A stretch of DNA of 64,000 bases, from the NCBI RefSeq assembly GCF_020982545.1, contig NZ_JAJKLK010000005.1:124001-188000 (forward strand), given 5' to 3'. The translations under genes were made by a program, and so were the position numbers. Shown one piece after another: positions 41,913 through 50,551 of this stretch. Below the pieces are notes generated by a model, which was not told where the DNA came from, made no database searches, and saw only the letters and a list, made by a program, of their open reading frames with translations. Within the stretch, counting starts at the first letter, position 1. Each line of letters starts with the position of its first letter. Origin of the DNA: Streptomyces sp. MNU76 (GTDB taxonomy: Bacteria; Actinomycetota; Actinomycetes; Streptomycetales; Streptomycetaceae).

Positions 41913-42175
41913 TGATAGTGGCGCCAGGCCAGCACCCCCGCGGCGGCCACCGCGACGGTCGCGCCGCCCACCACCACCGCCTCCCGTGGCACCCGCTCCC
42001 ACGCGGAGTGCACCCTCGCCTTCACATCGGCCTTGGCGGCCAGCTCCTCGACCGTGTCACCGAGCTGCGCCCGGGTCTGCTCGATCTGCCGCCGCAGTTC
42101 GTCGGGCCCCTTGGCGCCCACGGAACCATTGGTCGCGCCGCCGGAAGCACCGGCCGTACCGGATGCGTGCGTCAT
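41909..42175 (-). CDS. DUF3618 protein, stop codon supplied by the MITE
   Basis: 88 aa. The conserved helix DELRRQIEQTRAQLGDTVEE LAAKADVKARVHSAW and the single membrane segment near the end (VVVGGATVAVAAAGVLAW) identify DUF3618. It ends WRHYH-stop, and the TAG is the CTAG edge of the MITE, so the original C-terminal tail has been cut off or replaced. The ATG at 42175 overlaps the stop of the holin-like gene. Probably an envelope-associated protein. Confidence 0.88.
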   Translation of the reverse strand: MTHASGTAGASGGATNGSVGAKGPDELRRQIEQTRAQLGDTVEELAAKADVKARVHSAWERVPREAVVVGGATVAVAAAGVLAWRHYH

Positions 42176-42633
42176 CGCCGGGCCCTCCCCTTGATCTCGT
42201 CCACGTCGGCCTTGACGCTGTCGAGCGCCAGCTCCGGCCGGGGAGGTGTGGCCCGCCGCAACTGCGCGCGCCCCATGGCGGCCAGTACACCGGCGATCAC
42301 GAACAGCACGGCCATGACGATGAGCGCGGCGGCCCACACGTCCAGCACCAGCGACAGCGCCGCGACCCCCGCCGCAGCCAGAGTCATGAACCCCACGTAG
42401 GCGACGGCGCCGGCCGCGCCGAGGAGCCCACCGCCGCGCCCCGCGCGCCGTCCCTTCTCGGCCAGCTCCTCCTTCGCGAGGGCGACCTCCTGTCGTACGA
42501 GCAGGGAGAGCTGCTCGGTGGCCTGCCCCACCAGCTCGCCCACGGAGTGATGGTCGTGTTCCGCCGGCCCCGGACGCGCGGATCGCACAGAGCGCACGAA
42601 TCGCGTGGGCCTGGTCTCGGTGGTCCCGGTCAC
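42172..42633 (-). CDS. Phage-holin-like membrane protein (PF07332 family)
   Basis: 153 aa. An amphipathic helix (HSVGELVGQATEQLSLLVRQ EVALAKEELAEKGRR) is followed by two membrane segments (GAVAYVGFMTLAAAGVAALS and AAALIVMAVLFVIAGVLAAM). Such 'holin superfamily III' proteins are chromosomal in actinobacteria and usually paired with DUF3618, as here (ATGA overlap). The name does not imply lysis activity. Confidence 0.88.
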   Translation of the reverse strand: MTGTTETRPTRFVRSVRSARPGPAEHDHHSVGELVGQATEQLSLLVRQEVALAKEELAEKGRRAGRGGGLLGAAGAVAYVGFMTLAAAGVAALSLVLDVWAAALIVMAVLFVIAGVLAAMGRAQLRRATPPRPELALDSVKADVDEIKGRARR

Positions 42634-42791
42634 GGTGTCGCCTCCTCACACATCGGGACGCCCCGAGTACCCCCACCGGCTCGCACTACCCCTGCGCTCA
42701 CCAGCACATCCACCCGTAGACAGGCAGCAGACGCCCCTCTCCGTAGCAAGGCTTCCGCATATCTCGTAGGAGAATTAAGTGGAGCTTCACA

Positions 42792-43751
42792 ATGAGCCCG
42801 CCGAGACTTACCCCCATGGCTCCCTTGACTCTCACAGCTCCCACGGCTCCTCCGACTCGCGTCCACCGCCCCACCCCCTTCGGCCGCGCCCTCTGCGCGA
42901 TGGTGACCCCCTTCACGGCGTCCGGCGCGCTCGACCTGGACGGGGCCCAGCGGCTGGCCGACCGGCTGGTGCGGGAGGGGTGCGAGGGGCTGGTGCTGTC
43001 CGGTACGACGGGCGAGTCGCCGACGACGACGGACACGGAGAAGGCGGAGCTGATCCGCGCGGTGCGTGCGGCGGTCGGCGAGCGGGCCGCGATCGTGGCC
43101 GGGGTGGGCACCGCCGACACCCGGCACACGGTGGAGCTGGCGCTGGCGGCCGAGAAGGCGGGCGCGGACGGCCTGCTGGCGGTCACGCCGTACTACAGCA
43201 GGCCCCCGCAGGACGCCGTGGAGGCCCACTTCCGCGAGCTCGCCGAGGCCACGGGGCTGCCCGTGGCCCTGTACGACATCCCCGGCCGCACCGGTACCCG
43301 CATCGAACCGGAGACCATGATCCGGCTCGCGGACCACCCCCGGATCGTGGCGGTGAAGGACTGCGCGTACGACCTCCTCGGCACCCAGAAGGTGCTGGCC
43401 GAGACGGGGCTCGCGTACTACACCGGCTGCGACGAGTACGTCCTCGCGCTCTACGCGGTCGGCGGGTCCGGTTACGTGGGGACGGTCGCGAACGCGGTGC
43501 CGCGCCACTTCCGCTCGATCCTCGACGCGTTCGACGCCGGAGACACGGTCGAGGCGGCCCGCCTCCAGCGGCTGGCCGTCCCGCTCACCGAGCTGATGAT
43601 GGCCTCCGGCCTGCCCGGCTCCGTCACGGCGAAGGCACTCCTCGGCCGACTCGGTCTCCCGTCCGGCCCGGTCCGCGCACCACTGCGGCCCGCCGGTCAG
43701 GAGATGACCGACGGACTGCTGGCCGCGTACGAACGGCTGGTGAGCACCTGA
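42792..43751 (+). CDS. dapA: 4-hydroxy-tetrahydrodipicolinate synthase
   Basis: 319 aa. It condenses pyruvate with aspartate semialdehyde in lysine/diaminopimelate synthesis. It shows SGTTGESPTTTDTEKAELIR, catalytic Tyr in LYDIPGRTGTRIEPET and Schiff-base Lys in IVAVKDCAYD. The Arg in IPGRTG is the DapA substrate-carboxylate residue, which sets it apart from the sugar-acid relatives at 11399 and 18014. GGAG lies 8 bp before the ATG at 42792. The N-terminus is about 20 residues longer than usual; an in-frame ATG at 42816 is an alternative. dapD lies 2.3 kb downstream on the other strand. Confidence 0.85.
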   Translation: MSPPRLTPMAPLTLTAPTAPPTRVHRPTPFGRALCAMVTPFTASGALDLDGAQRLADRLVREGCEGLVLSGTTGESPTTTDTEKAELIRAVRAAVGERAAIVAGVGTADTRHTVELALAAEKAGADGLLAVTPYYSRPPQDAVEAHFRELAEATGLPVALYDIPGRTGTRIEPETMIRLADHPRIVAVKDCAYDLLGTQKVLAETGLAYYTGCDEYVLALYAVGGSGYVGTVANAVPRHFRSILDAFDAGDTVEAARLQRLAVPLTELMMASGLPGSVTAKALLGRLGLPSGPVRAPLRPAGQEMTDGLLAAYERLVST

Positions 43752-43768
43752 GATCCGACGCCGGTCGG

Positions 43769-45004
43769 TCAGCGGGTGGCGAAGACCGGGTTCCAGCGCC
43801 CGGGAGCCCCGTCGTTGCCCTTGCGGGCGCCGCTGAGCGGAATCGTCCTTTCGCTGCCGATGGTGACGAGGACCAGACCGTTGTGGAACTCGTTGCTGCC
43901 GTCGGCCGCGATGTCCCAGGCGATGAGCCGCTCGTTGTCGACCCAGGCGAGCAGCTGCTGACCGCGGACCTTGTGGAGCCGCTTGCCGGTGCGGGGGTCG
44001 AGGATCTCGGAGGCGGTGGTCTTGGCGCCGCCCGCGAAACCACCGGCGGCGAGCTTGCCGTTCGGGGAGAGCCGCGCCTCCACCGACCAGGTCAGGTACT
44101 TCTCGTCGGCCGGCTTGGCGACCTTGTCACCCTTCAGGTCGTAGTACTGGTCGTGCGGCTCCATGCTGAGCCCGGAGCGGACCAGCTTGCCGTCACCGCT
44201 GAAGGAGAAGTCCTGACGGGAATTGACGAAGAACAACTCCTCCTCCTTCTCCTGCGGAACCGCGCTCCACTCGCTGCTGCCGGAGCCGACGTCGACGATG
44301 TAGAAGCCGGTCCGGTACGACTCGGAGTGCAACGGCATGTAGTCGTTCTTCTTGCCGTCCCCGTCGGCGTCGTTGGCCGCCTTGGTCAGCACGTCGGGGT
44401 TCTTGCTGTAGGTGGTGGCGACGAGCCTGGTGCCGTCGGACGAGAACTCGACGCTCGCCACGCCCCGGTCCACCGGGATCCAGCGCTCGACCTCGCCGGT
44501 GAGCAGGTCGAGCAGCCCGATCCGCTTGGCGGGGAGTTCCGTCTCCAGGACGGCGGCGCTTCGCATGCCGGGGGCGACCGCGACCATGGACCAGCGGGAA
44601 TCCGCGACGTACTTGCCGGTCTTCTGGTCGAGGATCGAGTAGGAACGCTTCCCGACGGCGGTGTCCTTCTTCTTGTCGATCACGGTGTCCCAGGTCCAGT
44701 ACGCGGCCAGCGCCACGTCCCCCGCCGCGATCAGGTCGCGCGGTGGCGACTGGTCGGGGTGGGCGATGATGTCGCTCTTGTTCACCTCGGTGGCGAGCCG
44801 TACCTGGTCCTTGCCGGAGTCCAGCAGGGGCACGGCCACCGCGACGGCGACCACGGCGGCGGTGGCCGCGGCGACGGTCGCGAACCTGCGGGTCCGGCGG
44901 CGGCGCCGGACGGTCAGCACTCGCTCGGCGAAGTCCACCGCCAGGGGCGGCTGTTCGGCGGCCTGCTCGCGCAGCGAGTCGCGCACCAGTTCATCGACGT
45001 TCAC
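43769..45004 (-). CDS. Membrane-anchored WD40-like protein paired with the sigma factor
   Basis: 411 aa. A cytoplasmic N-terminus (MNVDELVRDSLREQAAEQPP) of the type seen in SigE-family partner proteins is followed by a membrane segment (FATVAAATAAVVAVAVAVPL). The long extracytoplasmic domain has propeller-like repeats (SMVAVAPGMRSAAVLE, VASVEFSSDGTRLVATTYS, DFSFSGDGKLVRSG, VEARLSPNGKLAAGG). Its ATG overlaps the sigma factor stop. It is likely to regulate or respond to that sigma factor, but no ZAS zinc motif is visible. Confidence 0.82.
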   Translation of the reverse strand: MNVDELVRDSLREQAAEQPPLAVDFAERVLTVRRRRRTRRFATVAAATAAVVAVAVAVPLLDSGKDQVRLATEVNKSDIIAHPDQSPPRDLIAAGDVALAAYWTWDTVIDKKKDTAVGKRSYSILDQKTGKYVADSRWSMVAVAPGMRSAAVLETELPAKRIGLLDLLTGEVERWIPVDRGVASVEFSSDGTRLVATTYSKNPDVLTKAANDADGDGKKNDYMPLHSESYRTGFYIVDVGSGSSEWSAVPQEKEEELFFVNSRQDFSFSGDGKLVRSGLSMEPHDQYYDLKGDKVAKPADEKYLTWSVEARLSPNGKLAAGGFAGGAKTTASEILDPRTGKRLHKVRGQQLLAWVDNERLIAWDIAADGSNEFHNGLVLVTIGSERTIPLSGARKGNDGAPGRWNPVFATR

Positions 45005-45564
45005 GGACGCACCTCCACGGGCGAGAAGTCACGGGACGGCTGCTGCTCGGCCGCGGCGTGTCCGAGCGCGGCCAGTTCGGGCGCGAGTTCGCGCAGTCGG
45101 GCGAGCGAGCGGTGGGTCGTGGACCGTACGGTCCCCACGGAGCACCCGAGGATCCGGGCCACCTCACCCTCCGGCAGGTCCTCGAAGTAGCGGAGCACCA
45201 GCACGGTCCGCTGGCGGGCGGTCAGCCGGGCCAGCGCCCCGCGCATCACCAGCCGCAGCTCCACACCGGCCACGCCGTCGACACCGCCGCCGCTCTCGGG
45301 CGGCTCGGCGACGGTCAGCTCGCGCCGCCGCCATTTCAGCCGCCAGCGGCTGACCTGCTGCCGGTAGAGGATCTGCCGTACGTACGCCTCCGGCTCGTCG
45401 ATCCGGTGCCAGCGCCCGGCCGCCTTGATCAGCGCGTTCTGCAACAGGTCCTCGGCGGCGTGCCGGTCCCCGCCGCTCAGCAGCACGGCCGTCTTCAGCA
45501 GCGCCGACGACCGCCCGGCCACGAACTCCCGGAAACTCTCCTGCCCCGCGGCATCCATCGTCAC
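45001..45564 (-). CDS. SigE-family (ECF) RNA polymerase sigma factor
   Basis: 187 aa. Region 2 is RSSALLKTAVLLSGGDRHAA EDLLQNALIKAAGRWHRIDE with YVRQILYRQQVSRWR; region 4 is LTARQRTVLVLRYFEDLPEG EVARILGCSVGTVRSTTHR. This is the actinobacterial SigE-family ECF type. ATG 45564 is used; a second ATG two codons later is possible. It is translationally coupled (ATGA) to the membrane partner gene at 43769. Confidence 0.92.
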   Translation of the reverse strand: MTMDAAGQESFREFVAGRSSALLKTAVLLSGGDRHAAEDLLQNALIKAAGRWHRIDEPEAYVRQILYRQQVSRWRLKWRRRELTVAEPPESGGGVDGVAGVELRLVMRGALARLTARQRTVLVLRYFEDLPEGEVARILGCSVGTVRSTTHRSLARLRELAPELAALGHAAAEQQPSRDFSPVEVRP

Positions 45565-45670
45565 CTTCTCTTCCCCCGGCGGTCCCTGTGTCCGCCCTGT
45601 GCCCCTTGAGACGCGCCGTCCCGCCCGCCGCTATGCCGGGCCGGCGAAGAAAAGTACCGGGGAACGGCTC

Positions 45671-45704
45671 GGGGCCCGTACGCGCGTGAACGCGTACGGG
45701 CCCC
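45671..45704 (-). terminator. 14-bp perfect hairpin
   Basis: GGGGCCCGTACGCG (45671-45684) pairs with 45691-45704 around a CGTGAA loop, 44 bp beyond the small secreted protein gene. It likely ends that gene and insulates the sigma factor gene. Confidence 0.65.
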
Positions 45705-45747
45705 GGACCCTGTGACGGCAAGCCGTGCCGGCCGTACCGGCGGGCGA

Positions 45748-45972
45748 TCAGCCCCAGCGGTACCCGTCGCCGAACAGCAGGGTGTGCTCCAGCACGTCCT
45801 CCATGGGGTCGTCGACCTGCCCGACGTTGACGAGTCCGATCCGGGGACCGTTGTGCGAGGCATGGTTGGTCTCGTCGGCGTGCGCGGCGCCGGCCGACAC
45901 CCCGCACACCAGCACCGCGGCCAGCCCTGCCATGACCACTCGCGCCACGGTCCTCGCCCGGTCGTTCCTCAT
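45748..45972 (-). CDS. Small secreted protein
   Basis: 74 aa from ATG 45972. The N-terminus is a clear Sec signal (MRNDRARTVARVVMAGLAAV..., cleavage after AHA), leaving about 40 residues with DPMEDVLEHTLLFGDGYRWG at the end. No cysteines, and no chaplin or rodlin motif. Upstream in-frame starts would place a long basic tail before the signal, so they are rejected. Function unknown. Confidence 0.7.
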   Translation of the reverse strand: MRNDRARTVARVVMAGLAAVLVCGVSAGAAHADETNHASHNGPRIGLVNVGQVDDPMEDVLEHTLLFGDGYRWG

Positions 45973-46076
45973 CCCTCGGCCCCTCATCTCATCGGTTCGG
46001 CGATTCATCGGACACTGCGTCCGACAGTTCATCTGCCTACACCGCACGAAGGTCACGCCGAGCAACCCTTACGGGG

Positions 46077-47066
46077 TCAGTTGTGGCTGTGCAGGATCTC
46101 GTTCAGGCCGCCCCAGACCGCGTTGTTCGGGCGGGCCTCGACCGTACCGGTGACCGAGTTGCGGCGGAAGAGGATGTTCGAGGCGCCGGAGAGTTCGCGG
46201 GCCTTGACGACCTGGCCGTCGGGCATGGTGACGCGGGTGCCGGCGGTGACGTAGAGGCCGGCCTCGACGACGCACTCGTCGCCCAGCGCGATGCCGACGC
46301 CCGCCTCGGCGCCGACCAGGCAGCGCTCGCCGATGGAGATGATGACGTTGCCGCCGCCGGAGAGCGTGCCCATGGTGGAGGCGCCGCCGCCGATGTCCGA
46401 GCCGTCGCCGACGACGACACCGGCGGAGATCCGGCCCTCGACCATCGACGTGCCGAGGGTGCCCGCGTTGAAGTTGACGAAGCCCTCGTGCATGACCGTG
46501 GTGCCCTCGGCGAGGTGCGCGCCGAGCCGGACGCGGTCGGCGTCGGCGATCCGGACGCCCTTGGGGGCCACGTAGTCCGTCATCCGCGGGAACTTGTCCA
46601 CCGACGTGACCTGGAGGTGCAGACCCTCGGCACGGGCGTTGAGGCGCACCTTCTCCAGCTCGTCCACGGCGACCGGGCCGAGCGAGGTCCAGGCGACGTT
46701 GGCGAGGAGGCCGAAGATGCCGTCCAGGCTCTGGCCGTGCGGCTTGACCAGGCGGTGGGAGAGCAGGTGGAGGCGCAGGTATGCGTCGTGCGTGTCGATC
46801 GGCTTCTCGTCGAGCGAGGAGATGACCGTGCGGACCGCGACGACCTCGACACCGCGGCGCGTGTCCTGCCCGATCGCGGCGGTCGCGCCACCGCCCAGCA
46901 GTTCCGCGGCGCGCTCGGCGGTCAGCCGCTCGGTGCCGGAGGGGCCCGGCTCGGCGGCGAGCTCGGGCGCGGGGAACCAGGTGTCGAGGACGGTGCCGTC
47001 GGCGGCGATCGTGGCGAGGCCGGCGGCCACGGCGCCGGTGGTACGAGGTGCAGTCGTGTCGGTCAT
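46077..47066 (-). CDS. dapD: 2,3,4,5-tetrahydropyridine-2,6-dicarboxylate N-succinyltransferase
   Basis: 329 aa, the long actinobacterial DapD. It transfers succinyl from succinyl-CoA to tetrahydrodipicolinate in the lysine/peptidoglycan precursor pathway. The left-handed beta-helix domain is recognisable from the hexapeptide repeats ([59 protein letters not shown]). The catalytic Glu lies near [13 protein letters not shown]. Start ATG 47066. Monocistronic, about 2.3 kb from dapA. Confidence 0.93.
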   Translation of the reverse strand: MTDTTAPRTTGAVAAGLATIAADGTVLDTWFPAPELAAEPGPSGTERLTAERAAELLGGGATAAIGQDTRRGVEVVAVRTVISSLDEKPIDTHDAYLRLHLLSHRLVKPHGQSLDGIFGLLANVAWTSLGPVAVDELEKVRLNARAEGLHLQVTSVDKFPRMTDYVAPKGVRIADADRVRLGAHLAEGTTVMHEGFVNFNAGTLGTSMVEGRISAGVVVGDGSDIGGGASTMGTLSGGGNVIISIGERCLVGAEAGVGIALGDECVVEAGLYVTAGTRVTMPDGQVVKARELSGASNILFRRNSVTGTVEARPNNAVWGGLNEILHSHN

Positions 47067-47569
47067 GAGGGCAACCTAACCGCCCGGGGCGCATCCGGGC
47101 CAACCCGCGCCGGGGACGTCTCAGGGGCCGGGCACTTTACGGACATACGGGGTCGGCCCGCCCAGCCTGCGGGACGGCCCGCCCACCCCGTGGGACGGGC
47201 CGCCCGGCCCCAGGCGGCGAAGTCCTCGATGTGCTGCGTACCGCGAACGTGCTGCGTACCGCGAACGCCGTACGTCTCCGGTCGTTCAACCAGCGCCGTG
47301 GCCGTCCCCTGGCTCAGCGCTGGCGCGGCACCCCGCGAGGCTTAGCCCCAGGGGCGGCTGGACGTCGGCGTCGAGGAGGGAGGCGATCTCGGCGGCGCCC
47401 GCCCCGCCTCACGTCCGCCTCGCCTCGCTCCCGCCCTGCCGCCCGCCGTTCCGCCCACCCATGGCGGTGGTCCGCTCACCAGGTTCTCCCCCCGCTCGTC
47501 ACAACCGCTCTTCTTGGCCGGCTTTCGTGTCACCTCCTGTTCGCCGATGGGCCGGAAGAGGTTCGCGGT
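47067..47569. other. 500-bp intergenic region, no gene
   Basis: Contains the dapD promoter region and two exact tandem copies of GTGCTGCGTACCGCGAAC (47231-47248 and 47249-47266), plus CGGGCCGCCCG-type repeats (47155-47210). Open frames here are only GC-driven and none shows protein-like composition with a ribosome site. Confidence 0.45.
47231..47266. repeat. Two exact 18-bp tandem copies
   Basis: GTGCTGCGTACCGCGAAC repeated head to tail in the gap between dapD and the TetR gene. Probably a replication-slippage duplication. Confidence 0.75.
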
Positions 47570-48106
47570 TCAGGGAATCACCCGCGCCAGCGCCTCCCGC
47601 GCGTACTCCTCGTCGTAGGGCGCCCCGGTCAGCAGGACCTGGAGGCAGATGCCGTCGACGAGGGCGACGAGGGCCCGCGCGGTGACCGGGTCGGTGCGCT
47701 CGGCGAGGCATTCGGCGAAGCCCCGGCCCCACTCGTCGGCGACGGGCCGGAGGGCGGGGCGGCGCAGGGCGGCGAGGTAGAGCTCGTACTCCACCTCCAG
47801 GCCCGTACGGTCGCCGGCGAACCATTCGCCGCCCAGCGCGGCCAGTTCGGCGGCGAGGTCGGTGCCGGGGTCCCGCAGGGCCTCGCGCGCGGCGACGGCC
47901 TTCGCGTACCGCTCGTTGGCCTGTCGCAGCGCGGCGACCATGAGGTCGTCGAGGGTCTTGAAGTGGTACGTCGTCGAACCGAGCGGGACGTCCGCCTCGG
48001 CGGCCACGGAGCGATGGCTCAGCCCGGCGATGCCCTTCTCCCCCACGACCCGGATCGCCGCGTCGATGATCCGCTGCCGCCGCTCGGGGTCGTAGCGCCG
48101 GGCCAT
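47570..48106 (-). CDS. TetR-family regulator, partner of the SMR exporter
   Basis: 178 aa from ATG 48106. The helix-turn-helix is RRQRIIDAAIRVVGEKGIAG LSHRSVAAEADVPLGSTTYH, and the C-terminal ligand domain is all-helical. The start codon shares one base with the SMR stop (TGATG), so the two genes form one transcript. It most likely binds the palindromes at 48424-48466 and is induced by the exporter's substrates. Confidence 0.9.
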   Translation of the reverse strand: MARRYDPERRQRIIDAAIRVVGEKGIAGLSHRSVAAEADVPLGSTTYHFKTLDDLMVAALRQANERYAKAVAAREALRDPGTDLAAELAALGGEWFAGDRTGLEVEYELYLAALRRPALRPVADEWGRGFAECLAERTDPVTARALVALVDGICLQVLLTGAPYDEEYAREALARVIP

Positions 48107-48426
48107 CAGTGGGCGCCTCCCAGGTTCAGCACCACGACCCCCGCGATGATCAGCACGATCCCGGAGATCTTGGCGAAGCTCAACGCCTCCCCGAAGAGCA
48201 CCAGTCCGAGGGCGGCGACCGTCGCGGTGCCGACGCCGGACCAGATCGCGTACGCGGTGCCGATCGACATCGACTTCAGCGCCTGGGCGAGCAGGACGAA
48301 GGAGATGAGGTACCCCACCCCGGTCACCAGGGAGGGCCACAGCTTGCTGAAGCCCTCGCTGTACTTCATGGCGGTGGTGGCGGCCACTTCGGCGGCTATG
48401 GCCGCGGCGAGCAACAGATATCCCAT
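48106..48426 (-). CDS. SMR-family multidrug exporter (EmrE/QacE type)
   Basis: 106 aa with four membrane helices: GYLLLAAAIAAEVAATTAMK with the essential Glu in helix 1, VGYLISFVLLAQALKSMSIG, AYAIWSGVGTATVAALGLVL and ISGIVLIIAGVVVLNLG. The length and the signature WSGxGT are those of proton-coupled small multidrug resistance exporters of cationic compounds. The ATG at 48426 has no ribosome site, but a -10 element lies 7 bp upstream, so the mRNA is probably leaderless. First gene of the SMR-TetR operon. Confidence 0.92.
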   Translation of the reverse strand: MGYLLLAAAIAAEVAATTAMKYSEGFSKLWPSLVTGVGYLISFVLLAQALKSMSIGTAYAIWSGVGTATVAALGLVLFGEALSFAKISGIVLIIAGVVVLNLGGAH

Positions 48427-48466
48427 GTGTACGATCGTACACATGATGCGTACGCCTGTACACATC
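48424..48466 (-). promoter_or_regulatory. SMR-TetR promoter with overlapping operators
   Basis: On the minus strand, TGTACA (48457-48462), 17 bp, TACGAT (48434-48439), then 7 bp to the ATG. A perfect 22-bp palindrome at 48424-48445 (core GTGTACGATCGTACAC) covers the -10 and the start codon. A second, imperfect copy (GATGCGTACGCCTGTACACATC-like, 48445-48466) covers the -35. The arrangement fits repression by the TetR protein. Confidence 0.65.
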
Positions 48467-49104
48467 ATGCGGCACAGGCGCGCTTATGGGCGGAATTGAC
48501 CGCCGCGCAGGCCCAAGAGGCCCTAATCCGTTGCTAAGGGCGTTCCGAGGAAGCGGTTGGCTCCCGGGATGTTCGAGTGCCGGACCGTGACACCTCGTGG
48601 CTGCCGGGCGGGCAACGCCTCGCTTTAGACAGCGTGCGCGGTCCTGGTGCTCATCGTGGTGGCGGTCGCGTGGGCGCCGTATGGATGCCCCAAGAGGCCC
48701 TGGCGTGTGATGCCTCAAGGCAGAGCGGCGACATGCGGTGCAGCGGGGCCGCCACCACCGTCGACGGGCGCTGGTGCTCGTCGGCACTGGACGGACGCCT
48801 GTGCGGTCTGGGCCTTGATGCCTCCAGCCAGAGCGGCGCCGTCCAGGGCCGTCGAGCGTCAACACCGATTCTTGATCACTCGTTGGTGTTGGTGGTGCGA
48901 GCCTGCCGCACGGTGACCTCTTGATACGCCCGAGCCGTCCGAGCTCCCGCGCAGACCGAGGCCCGTGGGGTGCACTGGTGCCACGAACGGCTAGTGAGGT
49001 GGAGGCACATCCGCAGGACGGTTGATGCCTGGGATTAGGTCGCTCGCGTGGCCCGCATGCGCTCGTCACCAGCGCAAACACCTGCACATCGGGGAGGGAC
49101 AACC
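48467..49104. other. Non-coding region including the probable IS110 left end
   Basis: No ORF here looks real. It holds two related stretches (TGATGCCTCAAGGCAGAGCGGCG-like near 48708 and near 48812; each shares GATGCCTC and CAGAGCGGCG). The last about 120 bp before the transposase (TAGTGAGGTGGAGGCACATC, then CGCAGGACGGTTGATGCC) resembles left ends of Streptomyces IS110 elements, where a bridge RNA would be encoded. The element's exact left boundary is not visible. Confidence 0.4.
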
Positions 49105-50360
49105 TTGATCTACTGCGGAATCGACTGGGCGGAACGAACCCACGACGTCGCCCTGGTAAACGATGCCGGGGCGCTGGTGGCCAAGCGGCACATCACCGAC
49201 GACGCGGCCGGCTACAAACTGCTGCTGGACCTGCTCGCCGAGCACGGCGACACCGAGGAGAACCCGATCCCCGTGGCGATCGAGACCTCCCGCGGCCTGC
49301 TGGTTGCCGTGCTGCGAACCGGCAAACGCAAGGTGTTCGCGATCAACCCGCTGGCCGCCGCCCGCTACCGCGACCGGCACTCCGTCTCCCGCAAGAAGTC
49401 CGACCCCGGCGACGCACTCGTGCTCGCGAACATCCTGCGCACCGACATGCACGCCCACCGGCCGCTGCCGGGCGACTCCGAACTCGGACGCGCTATCGCC
49501 GTCCTGGCCCGCGCCCAGCAGGACGCGCTGTGGAACCGACAACAGATCGCCAACCAGCTCCGCTCCCTGCTGCGCGAGTACTACCCCGCCGCCCTGGAAG
49601 CCTTCGCCACCTGGACCAACGGCCTGTGCCGCCCCGAAGCCCGCGAACTCCTCAAGGCCGCACCGACTCCCTCCCGGGCCGCGCGGCTGACCCGCACCCA
49701 GCTCCAGGCCGCCCTTAAACGAGCAGGCCGCAAGCGCGGCATCGAGGCTGAGGCCGACCGCGTCCGCGAGGTCTTCCGCGCCGAGTGGGCCCACCAGCCG
49801 CCGCTGGTCGAGAACGCGCTCGGCAAGCAGATGCTCGCCCTCCTTCTCCAGCTGGAAGCCGCCTGCACCGCCGCCGACCAGCTCGCCGAGGCGGTGGAAG
49901 AGGCGTTCCCTCAGCATCCGGACGCTGAGATCCTGCTGAGCTTCCCCGGGCTCGGTATCCAGCTCGCCGCCCGGATCCTGGCTGAGATCGGGGACGACCA
50001 CAGCCGCTTCGCCGACGCCCGCGGCCTGAAGGCATACGCCGGCTCCTCGCCCATCACCAGGGCCTCCGGCAAGAAGTCGTCCATCACACGGCGGTGGGTG
50101 AAGAACGACCGGCTCAATCACGCCGGCTACCTCTGGGCCTTCGCCTCACTCCGGACATCCGCCGGAGCCAACGCCCACTGCCGGCGACGACGCGAGCACG
50201 GCGACTGGCACGCCGCCGCCCAGCGCAACCTCTTCAACCGCATGATCGGCCAGCTCTACCACTGCCTACAACACCGCCAGCTGTTCGACGAACACACCGC
50301 GTTCCCCACCGAACTCGCCGCCGCAGCTTGACGCGTTGGCATCGTGAGGTGTCTGCATTC
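48990..50360 (+). mobile_element. IS110-family insertion sequence (boundaries approximate)
   Basis: The intact DEDD transposase gene at 49105-50331 defines the family. IS110 elements lack terminal inverted repeats. The short sequence GTGAGGTG occurs near both suggested ends (about 48993 and 50345), but this is weak boundary evidence. The non-coding part before the gene is the expected location of a bridge RNA. Confidence 0.55.
49105..50331 (+). CDS. IS110-family DEDD/Ser transposase
   Basis: 408 aa from TTG 49105 (GGGAGGG site 8 bp upstream); a GTG at 49048 would add 19 residues. N-terminal RuvC-like DEDD domain: LIYCGIDWAERTHDVALV (Asp), VAIETSRGLLVAVL (Glu), SRKKSDPGDALVLANIL (Asp-Asp). 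C-terminal IS116/IS110 domain: LLSFPGLGIQLAARILAEIG, then AYAGSSPITRASGKKSS with the conserved Ser. No frameshift and full length, so the element may be active. Confidence 0.92.
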   Translation: MIYCGIDWAERTHDVALVNDAGALVAKRHITDDAAGYKLLLDLLAEHGDTEENPIPVAIETSRGLLVAVLRTGKRKVFAINPLAAARYRDRHSVSRKKSDPGDALVLANILRTDMHAHRPLPGDSELGRAIAVLARAQQDALWNRQQIANQLRSLLREYYPAALEAFATWTNGLCRPEARELLKAAPTPSRAARLTRTQLQAALKRAGRKRGIEAEADRVREVFRAEWAHQPPLVENALGKQMLALLLQLEAACTAADQLAEAVEEAFPQHPDAEILLSFPGLGIQLAARILAEIGDDHSRFADARGLKAYAGSSPITRASGKKSSITRRWVKNDRLNHAGYLWAFASLRTSAGANAHCRRRREHGDWHAAAQRNLFNRMIGQLYHCLQHRQLFDEHTAFPTELAAAA

Positions 50361-50551
50361 GGGGCCGTTCTGTTATGGAAGCGCTCTCGGAAAGGGCTCC
50401 CCGCACGCCCCATGGTCCACTACTGTTTCAACGGTCAATCTCCCGATTGTGTGACGACCGCCAGGGTTTGCATACACGGGTGACACGTACCACCCTCCCT
50501 GATCCGCATGACGATTCGCGTCCGCCTTTGGCGACGCCGAAGGAACCGCGC

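Noticed and set aside
42779..45190. 803-codon open frame on the plus strand
   Set aside because: It overlaps dapA in another frame and runs antisense to the WD40-like gene. Composition is typical of a shadow frame.
48577..48924. ORF of 115 codons before the IS110 element
   Set aside because: It has no ribosome site, mixed composition with internal DASxQSG repeats and no similarity I can recognise. It is more likely non-coding DNA of the IS left region.
50378..50392. GGAAGCGCTCTCGG as a third LacI-type operator
   Set aside because: Only the AGCGCT centre is shared. The flanks are not symmetrical and no sugar gene starts with it as promoter except the AbfB protein 160 bp away.
50375..50551. 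Longer start (59 extra residues) for the AbfB-domain protein
   Set aside because: The extra part is low-quality sequence without a ribosome site, next to the IS110 end. The ATG at 50552 has AAGGA and gives a normal membrane protein start.
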